The notes under the pieces are model-generated. The model ran no database searches. It saw only the letters and a list, made by a program, of their open reading frames with translations, and had not been told where the DNA came from. Made by a program: the position numbers and the translations under genes. A stretch of 64,000 bases of DNA. Origin: Rhodoblastus sp. 17X3 (GTDB taxonomy: Bacteria > Pseudomonadota > Alphaproteobacteria > Rhizobiales > Beijerinckiaceae). This document shows, piece after piece, positions 43,244-52,349 of this stretch (its first letter is position 1; every line of letters starts with the position of its first letter). The DNA lies in assembly GCF_030056575.1 (NCBI RefSeq), contig NZ_JASHHX010000001.1, forward strand, positions 372,001 through 436,000. Reading direction: 5' to 3'.

Positions 43244-43979
43244 CCCACTGGACCGGGTCTGGCTCGAAGTTTCTGCTCTTCCACTCGTAAAAAGTCTTGA
43301 CCGGGTTGAAGGCCGCGTTTGCCGTGGCGATCATCGGAGCGATATTCGGGTGCTGGGAGCAGAATTTCTTCACAAGCCTGTAATTCTCCGGCATGCGAAG
43401 GAAATCCTCGGGCTTGCTCAATGTGGCGGACAAATTCGAAAAGCCCGCATGGTCTGCGCGCAAGTTGGTTCCGCCCGCCTCGGATGTGTAAATATTCGTT
43501 ACCAGGACGGCGAAATACTCCTCTTCGTCGCCATAGCCGCTCATCGGCCCCGTCAAGGGTTTTTGATTGAAGTCCCTGCCCGTGAAACGGGCCGAGTGAA
43601 CAAGTTCGTGCAGCAATATCTCGTCCGGTTTTGATCCGGGTCCGCTCGCGCATGAACCGGTCATCCACGTATCGGGAGAGTAATGCACGGTCGCCCGTCC
43701 CGGCAGAGTGAAAAATCCGGCCCTCATTTCGGGCCAATCCTCTCCGGGTTGGTTTCCGGTTGCGTTGCACGCGCCGAATTGTTTCGCGTCCTGAGTATTC
43801 CAGGGCACGATTTCAACGCCGCCATGTGCGATGATTTTACGAAAAATGGCGCGAGGAACAGCGAATGTGGAAAGCAGCAATAGGATGTTGCTTAACTTAA
43901 ACTCGTAAAGGCGCTGATCGACATTGTTGAGACCGTCGCCGTCAATGACGATACCGAGATGAGGAAATTCCATACTCAT
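43218..43979 (-). CDS. Putative zinc metallopeptidase (HExxH, M91-like) in the hpnF position
   Basis: A 253-residue protein without a recognised family name. The zinc motif HELVH (124-128, in EILLHELVHSARFTGRDF) and an acidic block 24 residues later (YGDEEEYFAVLVTNIY) give the pattern of M91/NleD-like peptidases, with a glutamate as likely third ligand. GSCASGPGSKPDE precedes it. No clear signal peptide; residues about 30-45 are hydrophobic. Start: ATG after a strong GGGAGGAAAAC site. GC content is visibly lower than the flanking hpn genes. It is convergent with hpnE, overlapping its end by 26 bases, and stands where squalene-hopene cyclase often lies. Peptidase activity is an inference. Confidence 0.65.
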   Translation of the reverse strand: MSMEFPHLGIVIDGDGLNNVDQRLYEFKLSNILLLLSTFAVPRAIFRKIIAHGGVEIVPWNTQDAKQFGACNATGNQPGEDWPEMRAGFFTLPGRATVHYSPDTWMTGSCASGPGSKPDEILLHELVHSARFTGRDFNQKPLTGPMSGYGDEEEYFAVLVTNIYTSEAGGTNLRADHAGFSNLSATLSKPEDFLRMPENYRLVKKFCSQHPNIAPMIATANAAFNPVKTFYEWKSRNFEPDPVQWVIDQALTR

Positions 43980-44405
43980 GTTTTCCTCCCGACTTTTTCA
44001 GGCCTGTTGCGCCCGGCCTGGCGGTTTGCCGCCAAAGGAAAGAAGCGACGTCGGCGGCTTGCCATAAGCGCGCTTGCTAAAAGGCGCCTTCGGTGGTCGC
44101 GCTCGCACCTTTTGTTGCTCGCGTGGCGCCGGACGCTTTTCATGGCGCGTTTCTGAAAATTGCCGCACGATTTAAACCGCGCATCACATAAAAGGTTCGG
44201 CGCCATCGAATCCGGGGGCGTCGTTGCTGGCACGGTTACTGCTTGATTGTATTCCGGCGCCGTCGACCGTCGATGCTTTGAGCGATCGTCTCCCGTTTTA
44301 GAGTTGACTCAGAGTTTTCTTGGCCTAAGCGGATAGACTCTTGACGCTTCCAAAGGGCCGGCGGGTCCAGGGGCGCGTTTTTGTGGGCGCCCTTGTCGGC
44401 GCGGC
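43980..44405 (+). other. Intergenic region between the metallopeptidase-like gene and hpnG
   Basis: These 426 bases lie upstream of both genes, which diverge from it. I see no credible coding sequence and no fragment recognisable as squalene-hopene cyclase. A sigma-54-like element lies at 44227-44244; a TTGACT and a TTGACG occur near 44303 and 44342 without convincing -10 partners. Confidence 0.55.
44227..44244 (+). promoter_or_regulatory. Candidate sigma-54 promoter upstream of hpnG
   Basis: CTGGCACGGTTACTGCTT matches the -24/-12 consensus (TGGCACG, then TTGCW) with one mismatch. GG at 44229-44230 and GC at 44241-44242 are exactly 10 bases apart, as required. It lies about 160 bases ahead of hpnG. 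A match of this quality can occur by chance once in a window this size, so it needs support. Confidence 0.35.
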
Positions 44406-45185
44406 ATGTCTCAGGGGGGCAGGCAGGTGAGCATTTCGCGGGCTTATGACCAAGCGCCGGCGCTCGCGGCGCGGCGCGGCCGCGGCGAGCCCGTCCGTCC
44501 GCGCATCGCCATCGTCGTCGGCATGAAGTCGGAGGCGCGGATCGCCGCCTCCAGCGCGGACCTGACGATCATCGGCGGCGGCTCGGCGGCGCAGGTCGAG
44601 AATGGCCTCGCCCGCGCCCATCATCGCGCCAGAGCGGATGGCAAGCCGCTGCATGGCGTGCTGAGCTTCGGCATTGCGGGCGCGCTGGCGCCGCATCTGC
44701 GCCCCGGCGATGTTCTGCTGCCGCACGCCGTCCATGCGGGCGGCAAGGCCTATGCCTGCCACGCGGGCTGGACTGGCCAGTTGTCGCGTCATTTGCCGCA
44801 CGCGCATAGCGGAGCGCTGCTCGGCGTCGATCAGCCGATCCTGACCCCGGAGCACAAGCGTCGTCTGCACGGCGCCCATGGCGCGCTGGCGGTAGATATG
44901 GAATCGCATGGCGCCGCGCGTTTCGCGGCCATGAACGGCCTGCCTTTCGCGGCATTGCGCGCGATCGCCGATCCGCAGGGACGGGCGATTCCCCCCGCGG
45001 CCATGGCGGGATTCAAGCCCGATGGAACGGCGGATGTCTGGGCGGTTCTCGCCGCGCTCGCGCTCAGCCCGGGCCAGCTCGGCGGTCTGATCCGCACGGC
45101 CTTCGACGCCCGGGCCGGAATGGCCGCCTTACTCGGCAGCCGCCGTGCGCTGGGGAGCTTTTTCGGCTTCGATGATCTCGTTTAG
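44406..45185 (+). CDS. hpnG: Hopanoid-associated phosphorylase HpnG
   Basis: Nucleoside-phosphorylase-like protein of 259 residues that removes adenine from adenosylhopane to give ribosylhopane phosphate. Landmarks are IAIVVGMKSEARIA, LSFGIAGALAPHLRPGDVLLP, LAVDMESHGAARFAAMNGLPF (the PNP-type D-x-E region) and LRAIADPQGRAIP. The start is uncertain: ATG at 44406, or GTG at 44427 with a GGGGGGCAGG run upstream. It is convergent with hpnH and their coding ends overlap by 57 bases. HpnG and HpnH carry out consecutive side-chain steps. Confidence 0.9.
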   Translation: MSQGGRQVSISRAYDQAPALAARRGRGEPVRPRIAIVVGMKSEARIAASSADLTIIGGGSAAQVENGLARAHHRARADGKPLHGVLSFGIAGALAPHLRPGDVLLPHAVHAGGKAYACHAGWTGQLSRHLPHAHSGALLGVDQPILTPEHKRRLHGAHGALAVDMESHGAARFAAMNGLPFAALRAIADPQGRAIPPAAMAGFKPDGTADVWAVLAALALSPGQLGGLIRTAFDARAGMAALLGSRRALGSFFGFDDLV

Positions 45186-46277
45186 CTGCTGGCCGACCTG
45201 CGCCGTATAGGCGTATTCGGCCGGGCGCTGCTTGTCGAGCGGGATGTCCGGCGCGAAGGGGCCTTCGGTATTCACGCCGAACAGCGCGACCTTGAGCGCC
45301 GCGAAGGGGTTCTTCACCGCATGGGTGACGGCGCTCGGCTCGAAGCCGCAATGCACCATGCAATCGGCGCATTTTTCATAATTGCCGACGCCATAGGAAT
45401 CCCAGTCCGTTGTCTCCATCAGCTCCTTGAAGGTCTTGGCGTAGCCTTCGTTGAGCAGATAGCAGGGACGCTGCCAGCCAAACACCGTGCGCAGCGGATT
45501 GCCCCACGGCGTGCAGTGATAGGTCTGGTTGCCGGCGAGGAAGTCGAGGAACAGCGACGATTGGAAGAAGGCCCATTTGCGGCCCTTGTCCCCGCGCCGG
45601 AAGATCGCGCGGAACAATTCCTTGGTCTTGTTGCGGTTCAGGAAGTGGTCCTGATCGGGGGCGCGCTCATAGGCGTAGCCCGGCGAGACGGTGGCGCTGT
45701 CCACGCCCATGCCCTTGAGCGTGTCGAGGAAGCCGGCGACGCGCTCGGGATCGGCGTCGTTGAACAGCGTGCAATTGATGGTGACCCGGAAGCCCTTGGC
45801 GCGTGCGGCCTTGATCGCTTGCACCGCGCGGTCGTAAACGCCGCTCTGGCAGACGGATTTGTCGTGCATCTCGCGGTCGCCGTCGAGATGGACCGAGAAA
45901 TTGAACGCCTGCGAGGGCTGGAACTCGTTCATTTTCTTTTCGAGCAGCAGGGCGTTGGTGCAGAGCGTGACGAATTTGCCCCGATCCAGCGCGCCGCGCA
46001 CGATCTTGCCGATTTCCTTGTGCAGCAGCGGCTCGCCGCCGGCGATCACAACCACCGGCGCGCCGCATTCGTCGATCGCCTCCATGCAGTCTTCGTAGGG
46101 CAGGCGCTGGTTCAGGATCTTGTCGGGATAGTCGATCTTGCCGCAGCCGGCGCAGGCGAGATTGCAGCGGAACAGGGGCTCCAGCATCAGAACGAGGGGA
46201 TAGCGCTTCCGTCCGAGCAGATGCTGCTTGAGGATATAGGCGCCGATCCGCGCCCCCTGAATCACCGGGATTCCCAT
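45129..46277 (-). CDS. hpnH: Adenosylhopane synthase HpnH (radical SAM)
   Basis: Radical SAM enzyme of 382 residues that adds 5'-deoxyadenosine to diploptene, the first step in extended hopanoid side chains. The cluster motif CNLACAGC gives C38, C42 and C45 (FRCNLACAGCGKIDYP). It also has VVIAGGEPLLHKEIGKIVRG and the YHCTPWGNPLRTVFGWQ and CADCMVHCGFEPSA blocks. The start at 46277 follows GAGG (CAGAGGAGCGGCA before ATG); the upstream frame lacks homology. The 3' end overlaps hpnG by 57 bases. It diverges from hpnN with about 220 bases between. Confidence 0.95.
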   Translation of the reverse strand: MGIPVIQGARIGAYILKQHLLGRKRYPLVLMLEPLFRCNLACAGCGKIDYPDKILNQRLPYEDCMEAIDECGAPVVVIAGGEPLLHKEIGKIVRGALDRGKFVTLCTNALLLEKKMNEFQPSQAFNFSVHLDGDREMHDKSVCQSGVYDRAVQAIKAARAKGFRVTINCTLFNDADPERVAGFLDTLKGMGVDSATVSPGYAYERAPDQDHFLNRNKTKELFRAIFRRGDKGRKWAFFQSSLFLDFLAGNQTYHCTPWGNPLRTVFGWQRPCYLLNEGYAKTFKELMETTDWDSYGVGNYEKCADCMVHCGFEPSAVTHAVKNPFAALKVALFGVNTEGPFAPDIPLDKQRPAEYAYTAQVGQQLNEIIEAEKAPQRTAAAE

Positions 46278-46498
46278 TGCCGCTCCTCTGGCGTAGGCGC
46301 CCCTGCGCCCTTGAATTGTCAGCTTTCCAACGGACCAATAGGCCGAACTCGCCTTTCGTCGCAAGCAAAAACCGGACTGCTCCGAATGGCTTGGAGACGA
46401 ATAATGCCCCGGGCTGGTTCCCTTTCCTTAAAAAATAAAGCAATTTCCGGGCGCCGGCGGCGGCGATCCAGCCCGAATCGCGTCGGCGCGGGAACGAC

Positions 46499-49162
46499 AT
46501 GACCGATACTGACGAGTTTCTTCATCCGGATGCCGAAGAGATCGGCATTGTCGCTCAAACCGTCGCCTTCTGCGCCGCTCACAAGTTCCTGGTGCTGGCC
46601 CTTTCGCTCATCGTGACCGTCCTTGCCGGGATGTATGCGGCGGACCGCTTCGCCATGAGCACCGACCTCAACAAGCTCATCAATCCCGATTTGCCCTGGC
46701 GCCAGCGCGAGATTGCGCTTGGGAAAGCCTTTCCCCAGCGCGAGAACATGCTGCTGGCTGTGCTCGACGGGCCCTCGCCGGAGCTGGCGACCAGGGGCGC
46801 GCTTGCGCTGGCCGAGGCGCTCAAGCCGCAGAAGCAGTTTTTCGCCGGCGTCACCAGCCTCGAGACCAGCGATTTCTTCCGCCGCAACGGCCTGCTGTTC
46901 CTCCCGGCGAAGGAGGTCGAGGCCAAGACGGACCAGTTGATCGAGGCGCAACCTTTTCTCGGGGCTCTGGCCAAGGACCCGACCCTGCGCGGATTTTCCG
47001 GCGCGCTCGGCCTGATGGCGCGCGGCGGAAAGGAAGCCGCCGGCCTCGCCAAGCCGCTCGAAAGCATCGCCGGCGCGGTCGAGGCGGCCAACGCCGGAAA
47101 GCCGAGCGATTTCTCGTGGTCGGCCTTGTTCTCGGGCGAACCGCCTTCGGCGCGCGACAAGCGGCGCTTCCTGATGGTCAAGCCGGTGATGGACTTTTCC
47201 GCGCTGGAGCCCGGCGCTGACGCTGCCGACGCCCTGCGCGCGACCGCGCAGCAGATCGGACTGACGCCGGAGACCGGCTACCGCCTGCGCCTGACCGGCG
47301 ACGTGGCCTTGCAGGACGAGGAGTTCTCGACGCTGGCCGAGGGCGCCGCGCTCAACAACGGCCTTATGGTTCTGGCGGTTCTGTTCATCCTGTGGCGCGC
47401 GCTGCGCTGGGGGAGGCTGATCCTCGCCGTGATGATCAATCTTGTGATCGGCCTGGCCCTCACCGCCGCGCTTGGCCTGTGGATGGTCGGCTCGCTCAAT
47501 CCGATTTCGGTCGCCTTCGCGGTGCTCTTCGTCGGCATCGGCGTCGATTTCGGCATCCAGTTCTCGGTGCGCTACCGCGAGGAGCGCTATCGCGACGATA
47601 ATGTGCGGCGCGCCCTGAATTCATCGGGCGCAAAGGCCAGCCTGCCGCTGGCTCTGGCGGCGGCGACCACGGCGGCGGGCTTTTATTCCTTCATCCCCAC
47701 CGATTATCGGGGCGTGTCGGAACTCGGCCTGATCGCTGGCGGCGGCATGATCATCGCCTTCCTGACCTCGATTACGGCGCTGCCGGCCTTGCTCGCGGCG
47801 CTGAAGCCGCCCTCCGAAACCAAGCCGGTCGGCTACGCCTTCCTCGCGCCGCTCGACGAATTCCAGATGAGCCATCGCAAGGGCATTATCGGCGCCGCTC
47901 TGGGTCTGGCGATCATTGGCTCGCCGTTGCTGGCCAAGGTGCGGTTCGATTACAACCCGCTCAATCTGCGCAGCGCGCAGACTGAATCGGTGGCGGCCCT
48001 GCTTGACCTGATGCAGGACCCGCACACGAGCCCCAATATCATCGAGGTTCTTGCGCCGTCGCTGGCCGCGGCGGACCAGCTTGCGGTCAAGCTTCGCGCT
48101 TTGCCGCTGGTCGAGGGCGTGACCAGCCTGTCGGATTTCGTGCCGGAGGACCAGACGCCCAAACTCGCGGCGATTGCAGAGGCGCGGGGCCTGCTCGGCC
48201 CGAGCCTCGATCCTGGCCGCCCGCGTCCGGCGTCGGACGCCGAAGACGTCCAGGCTCTGGCCGGCGCTGGCGCGGCTTTGCGCAAGGCGGCGGGCGACAG
48301 TCCGGAACTGGCGCCGCTCGCCCGCCTCGGCGCGGCGCTCGAACGTCTGAGCCAGGGGCCGGAGCCCGCCCGCGCGCTTGCGCGGGCGATGCTCATCGCG
48401 CCGATGCAGGCCTTGCTCGAAGACGTGCGCCTGACGCTTCAGGCGGGTCCGGTCACGATCGACAATCTGCCGCAGGAATTGCGCCGCGACTGGATCACGG
48501 CGGACGGGAGGGCGCGGCTTGAGATCGCGCCGCGCGGCGACAAGAATGATTATGACAAGATGCGCCCCTTCGTGAATCAGGTTCTGGCGGTCGCGCCCGA
48601 CGCCTCCGGCGCGCCGGTCTCCATCCTCGCCTCGGGCGACACCGTCATTGGCGCCTTCATGGAGGCGGGCGCGCTGGCCCTGATCTCGATTTCCCTCCTG
48701 CTGTACCTCGCCTTGCGCCGGGTCGGCGACGTCGCCCTGACCCTTGCGCCGCTGCTGCTGGCGGGCGTCTACACCATGGAAATCTGCGCTCTGATCGGGT
48801 TGCGGCTGAATTTCGCCAATATCATCGCTCTACCGCTGCTGCTCGGCCTCGGCGTCGCCTTCAAGATCTATTATGTCATCGCCTGGCGCGCCGGTTCGGC
48901 CAAATTGCTGCGCACCGGGCTAACGCGGGCGATCTTCTTCAGCGCCATGACCACGGCCACGGCTTTCGGCAGCCTCTGGATGTCCAACCATCCCGGGACC
49001 TCGAGCATGGGCAAGCTGCTGGCCCTGTCGCTCGCCACCACGCTCTGCGCGGCGGTGCTGTTCCAGCCCGCCCTGATGGGCCCGCCGCGCCCGCGCGAGG
49101 AGAAAGTTCGGGAAGTCGTTGAGGAGGAAGTTGAGGAAGAGGCCAAGGAGGACGCCAGATGA
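46499..49162 (+). CDS. hpnN: Hopanoid transporter HpnN (RND/MMPL family)
   Basis: Inner-membrane RND exporter of 887 residues that moves hopanoids towards the outer membrane. An N-terminal helix (HKFLVLALSLIVTVLAGMYAA) precedes a periplasmic loop; the first MMPL membrane block includes NPISVAFAVLFVGIGVDFGIQFSVRYREE, with the mid-membrane GxGxDxxI pattern. The second half repeats it (FANIIALPLLLGLGVAFKIYYVIAWR), giving about 12 segments. The C terminus is highly acidic (EEKVREVVEEEVEEEAKED). Its stop overlaps the mog start (ATGA). Confidence 0.94.
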   Translation: MTDTDEFLHPDAEEIGIVAQTVAFCAAHKFLVLALSLIVTVLAGMYAADRFAMSTDLNKLINPDLPWRQREIALGKAFPQRENMLLAVLDGPSPELATRGALALAEALKPQKQFFAGVTSLETSDFFRRNGLLFLPAKEVEAKTDQLIEAQPFLGALAKDPTLRGFSGALGLMARGGKEAAGLAKPLESIAGAVEAANAGKPSDFSWSALFSGEPPSARDKRRFLMVKPVMDFSALEPGADAADALRATAQQIGLTPETGYRLRLTGDVALQDEEFSTLAEGAALNNGLMVLAVLFILWRALRWGRLILAVMINLVIGLALTAALGLWMVGSLNPISVAFAVLFVGIGVDFGIQFSVRYREERYRDDNVRRALNSSGAKASLPLALAAATTAAGFYSFIPTDYRGVSELGLIAGGGMIIAFLTSITALPALLAALKPPSETKPVGYAFLAPLDEFQMSHRKGIIGAALGLAIIGSPLLAKVRFDYNPLNLRSAQTESVAALLDLMQDPHTSPNIIEVLAPSLAAADQLAVKLRALPLVEGVTSLSDFVPEDQTPKLAAIAEARGLLGPSLDPGRPRPASDAEDVQALAGAGAALRKAAGDSPELAPLARLGAALERLSQGPEPARALARAMLIAPMQALLEDVRLTLQAGPVTIDNLPQELRRDWITADGRARLEIAPRGDKNDYDKMRPFVNQVLAVAPDASGAPVSILASGDTVIGAFMEAGALALISISLLLYLALRRVGDVALTLAPLLLAGVYTMEICALIGLRLNFANIIALPLLLGLGVAFKIYYVIAWRAGSAKLLRTGLTRAIFFSAMTTATAFGSLWMSNHPGTSSMGKLLALSLATTLCAAVLFQPALMGPPRPREEKVREVVEEEVEEEAKEDAR

Positions 49163-49698
49163 CCGCCGCTCCCGCCAAAATCGGCGTCCTGACCATTTCC
49201 GACCGCGCCAGCGCCGGGCTTTATGAGGATATTTCCGGCCCGGCCATCGCCGAATGGCTCGGCAAGGCCCTGTCCGTGCCATATGAACTGGACGTCCGGG
49301 TGATCCCCGACGGTTTCGAGCGCGTGCGCGACGAACTGATCGACATGGCCGACAGGGCGGGCTGCTGCCTTGTCCTGACTACGGGGGGCACCGGCCCGGC
49401 CCCGCGCGACCTGACGCCGGAGGCGACTTTGGCCGCCGCGCATCGCGAAATGCCGGGATTTGGCGAGCTGATGCGCATGAAAAGCCTGGAGCAGACGCCC
49501 ACGGCCATTCTGTCGCGCCAGACGGCGGCCCATCGCGGCGCCTGCCTCTTCGTGAACCTGCCCGGCAGCCCGCGCTCCATCGATCTCTGCCTCAAGGCGG
49601 TCTTTCCGGCCATCCCCTATTGCGTCGAGCTGATCGGCGGCGCATGGCTGGACACGCATGAGGATTTTGTAAAGACAGTGCGGCCGATGAAAAAATAG
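49159..49698 (+). CDS. mog: Molybdopterin adenylyltransferase (Mog/MoaB type)
   Basis: Activates molybdopterin with AMP before molybdate insertion, 179 residues, the usual Mog length. Motifs are IGVLTISDRASAGLYEDISGPAI, LVLTTGGTGPAPRDLTPEA (MPT-binding GGTG and D-x-T-P), ILSRQTAAHRGACLFVNLPGSPRSI and KAVFPAIPYCVELIGG. Its ATG overlaps the hpnN stop (ATGA), so it is coupled to a hopanoid transporter. The functional connection is not obvious; modBC lies 37 kb away. Confidence 0.93.
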   Translation: MTAAPAKIGVLTISDRASAGLYEDISGPAIAEWLGKALSVPYELDVRVIPDGFERVRDELIDMADRAGCCLVLTTGGTGPAPRDLTPEATLAAAHREMPGFGELMRMKSLEQTPTAILSRQTAAHRGACLFVNLPGSPRSIDLCLKAVFPAIPYCVELIGGAWLDTHEDFVKTVRPMKK

Positions 49699-49829
49699 GC
49701 TGAAGCGCTGCTTTTTCGCCCGTGGAATTTTTCATGGGGCGACTATGATAATCTGCGCCGGTCGCTAAAATTTATGCAACGCGGCCTTCGGGCGGCGTGG
49801 ACTCGTGTACGGGTTGTTCAGGGGGTTTG

Positions 49830-52349
49830 ATGCTGGGACCGACGCCGGGGAGCGCCTCGAACGCCAAGGCGAGGCGCCTGGTGGAGATGACGGCGGCCTA
49901 TCGCCCGCTTGACGGCGCGCCCGATGAATTCATTGGCGCGGACGGATGTCCGCGCGGCCATTGGCTTGAATTCTTCGACAAGCTGGCGGGACTGGGCAGC
50001 GACGACATCGCCCGCCGCTTCGAGGCCATCGAGCGCAACATCCGCGAGCAGGGCGTGTCCTATCGCGCCTATGGCGAGACGGTGGACCGCACCTGGCCGC
50101 TCAGCCACATGCCGTTGTTGATCTCGGAACAGGACTGGGCGGTGATCGAAGCCGGCGTCATGCAGCGCGCCGAGGCCTTCGAAGGGCTGCTCGCCGATCT
50201 TTACGGCAAGGGCGAGCTGGTCTCCGAGGGCTTTCTGCCCGCCGCGGCGGTGACCGGAAGCGCCGACTTCCTGCATCCGATGGTCGGGATCAAGCCGCGC
50301 GGCGGCCGCTATCTCAGCCTATACGCCGCCGATCTCGGTCGCGGGCCCGACGGCCAGTGGTGGGTGCTCAACGACCGCACCCAGGCGCCCTCCGGCCTCG
50401 GCTACGCGCTGGAGAACCGCCTTAACCTGTCGCGCGCCTTCCAGACGATCTACCGCGACATGAACGTGCCCCGGCTGGCCCCCTTCTTCCAGGCCTTTCG
50501 CGCCGGGTTGGCGGAGCTCGCCAGCCGCTCGGAGCCGCGCATCTGCCTGCACACGCCCGGCCCTTACAGCGAAACCTATTACGAGCAGGCCTATCTCGCG
50601 CGCTATCTTGGCTTCGTTCTGGTCGAGGGCGCCGATCTCGTCGCGCGCGACGGCCTCGCCCATGTCCGCACCATAGCGGGCATGAAGCGCGCGGACGTGA
50701 TCTGGCGCCGCATCGACGCCGATTTCGCGGATCCGCTGGAGCTGAAGGGCGGCTCCCAGCTCGGCGTGCCGGGTCTGGTCGAGACGATCCGTCAGGGCAA
50801 TGTCGCGGTCGCCAACGCCCTCGGCGCCGGCGTCGCGGAAACCCCGGCGCTTCTGGGCTTCATGACCTCCATCGCCGGCCATCTGCTCGGCGAAAAACTG
50901 ATCTTGCCGACCATCGCGACCTGGTGGTGCGGGCAGGAGGCGGAGCGCGAATATGTGCTCGACCGTCTCGAGGACATGGCCATCGCCCCGGCTTTCGGCG
51001 CCTCGACCTCCCGCGCCCTGCTCGGCCGCTCGGTCGTGGCGGGCGAACTGACGAAAGAACAGCGCGAGAAGCTCGCGAACGCGATCCGCGAGCGCGGCGC
51101 GGATTTCGTTGGCCAGGAGGTTGTTCGCCTCTCGACCACGCCGGTCTGGGTGGACAACAGGCTGGAGCCGCGTCCCTTTGTCCTGCGCGTCTATGCGGCC
51201 ATGGGGCCCGACGGCAAGTTTCAGGTCATGCCCGGCGGTTTCTGCCGCATTTCCGACCGCGTGGATTCGCGCGCCCTCGCCATGGGGCAAGGGGTGCAGA
51301 CCTCCGACGTCTGGATCGCGGGCACCCGCCCGGTCGAGCCAACCACCCTGCTGCCGCGCGGCGACACGGTTTCGATCCGCCGCATCATGGGCAATCTGCC
51401 GAGCCGCGCCGCCGACAACCTGTTCTGGCTCGGACGCTATATCGAGCGCGCCGAGGCGACCTTGCGCCTGATCCGCTGCCTGACGCGGCGGGCGATCGAG
51501 AACGAGGACATGTTCCAGGAAGGCGCCACCACCACGCAGCGCCTGCGCAAGTTGCTCAGCGACTGGGGCGCCGTCCCGGCCAAGCTGAAAGTCCCGCTGA
51601 CGCCGCAGGGATTTCTCAACGCGGCCATGTTCAATGTCGACGAATATGGCTCGGCGGTGTCGCTGGCGCGCGCCTCGCAGCGCACGGCCTCGGTGATCCG
51701 CGAACGCCTGTCGAGCGACACCTGGCGCATTGTCGTCGATTTGAGCCAGAAGCTGGAGAATGGCCGCGTTCCGCTCGACGAGCCGGAAATCCTGGAGCTG
51801 ACCGATGGCGCGCTGCAGGCCCTCGCCAGCATTTCCGGGCTGGCGCAGGAGAACATGAACCGGGTCGCGGGCTGGCGCTTTCTCGAAATCGGCCGCCGTC
51901 TCGAGCGCAGCGTCAACACCTGCCGCTTCATTCGCGCCTTCGGCATGGAGCAGGCCCGCGCCACCGATTTCGACGTTCTGCTCGACCTGATCGATTCGCA
52001 GATCACCTATCGCTCGCGCTATATTTCCGGCGTCGCGCCTTATCCAGTGCGCGACATGGCGCTGCTTGATCCCTTTAATCCGCGCTCCGTCGCCTTCCAG
52101 ACCGAAAGGCTCGCCGAACATATCGCGACCCTGCCGGTGCTGAAGCTCGACGGCATGCTGGAGGCTCCCAATCGAATCGCGATCGAGGTCAACGCCGATC
52201 TCGCCACCAAGGTCGCCGCCTGCATCACAGCGGAATTCGTCATCTCGGTCGAGCGCCGGCTGATGGGGCTGGCCGACGCCGTCGCCGCGCGTTATTTCCT
52301 GCAGGGCGCCCATGCGGCGCAGGCGGAAAAACAGGTGGGCCTCGCATGA
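49830..52349 (+). CDS. Circularly permuted ATP-grasp / alpha-E fusion protein
   Basis: An 839-residue protein joining two domains that are separate genes in the second locus at 61-63.7 kb. Residues about 1-510 are a circularly permuted type 2 ATP-grasp ligase (VVIEAGVMQRAEAFEGLLADLYG region, HTPGPYSETYYEQAYLARYLG, LVEGADLV, RRIDADFADPLELKGGSQLG). Residues about 525-830 are the all-helical alpha-E domain (SRAADNLFWLGRYIERAEAT). Start: ATG at 49830 after a GGGGG run; an upstream GTG at 49797 is less likely. It overlaps the transglutaminase gene (ATGA). Comparative work predicts peptide-bond-forming activity; substrate unknown. Confidence 0.88.
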   Translation: MLGPTPGSASNAKARRLVEMTAAYRPLDGAPDEFIGADGCPRGHWLEFFDKLAGLGSDDIARRFEAIERNIREQGVSYRAYGETVDRTWPLSHMPLLISEQDWAVIEAGVMQRAEAFEGLLADLYGKGELVSEGFLPAAAVTGSADFLHPMVGIKPRGGRYLSLYAADLGRGPDGQWWVLNDRTQAPSGLGYALENRLNLSRAFQTIYRDMNVPRLAPFFQAFRAGLAELASRSEPRICLHTPGPYSETYYEQAYLARYLGFVLVEGADLVARDGLAHVRTIAGMKRADVIWRRIDADFADPLELKGGSQLGVPGLVETIRQGNVAVANALGAGVAETPALLGFMTSIAGHLLGEKLILPTIATWWCGQEAEREYVLDRLEDMAIAPAFGASTSRALLGRSVVAGELTKEQREKLANAIRERGADFVGQEVVRLSTTPVWVDNRLEPRPFVLRVYAAMGPDGKFQVMPGGFCRISDRVDSRALAMGQGVQTSDVWIAGTRPVEPTTLLPRGDTVSIRRIMGNLPSRAADNLFWLGRYIERAEATLRLIRCLTRRAIENEDMFQEGATTTQRLRKLLSDWGAVPAKLKVPLTPQGFLNAAMFNVDEYGSAVSLARASQRTASVIRERLSSDTWRIVVDLSQKLENGRVPLDEPEILELTDGALQALASISGLAQENMNRVAGWRFLEIGRRLERSVNTCRFIRAFGMEQARATDFDVLLDLIDSQITYRSRYISGVAPYPVRDMALLDPFNPRSVAFQTERLAEHIATLPVLKLDGMLEAPNRIAIEVNADLATKVAACITAEFVISVERRLMGLADAVAARYFLQGAHAAQAEKQVGLA

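Noticed and set aside
43980-44405. A possible remnant of squalene-hopene cyclase (hpnF) beside hpnG
   Set aside because: No QW-type repeats or DxDD motif could be found in any frame, so no pseudogene is claimed.
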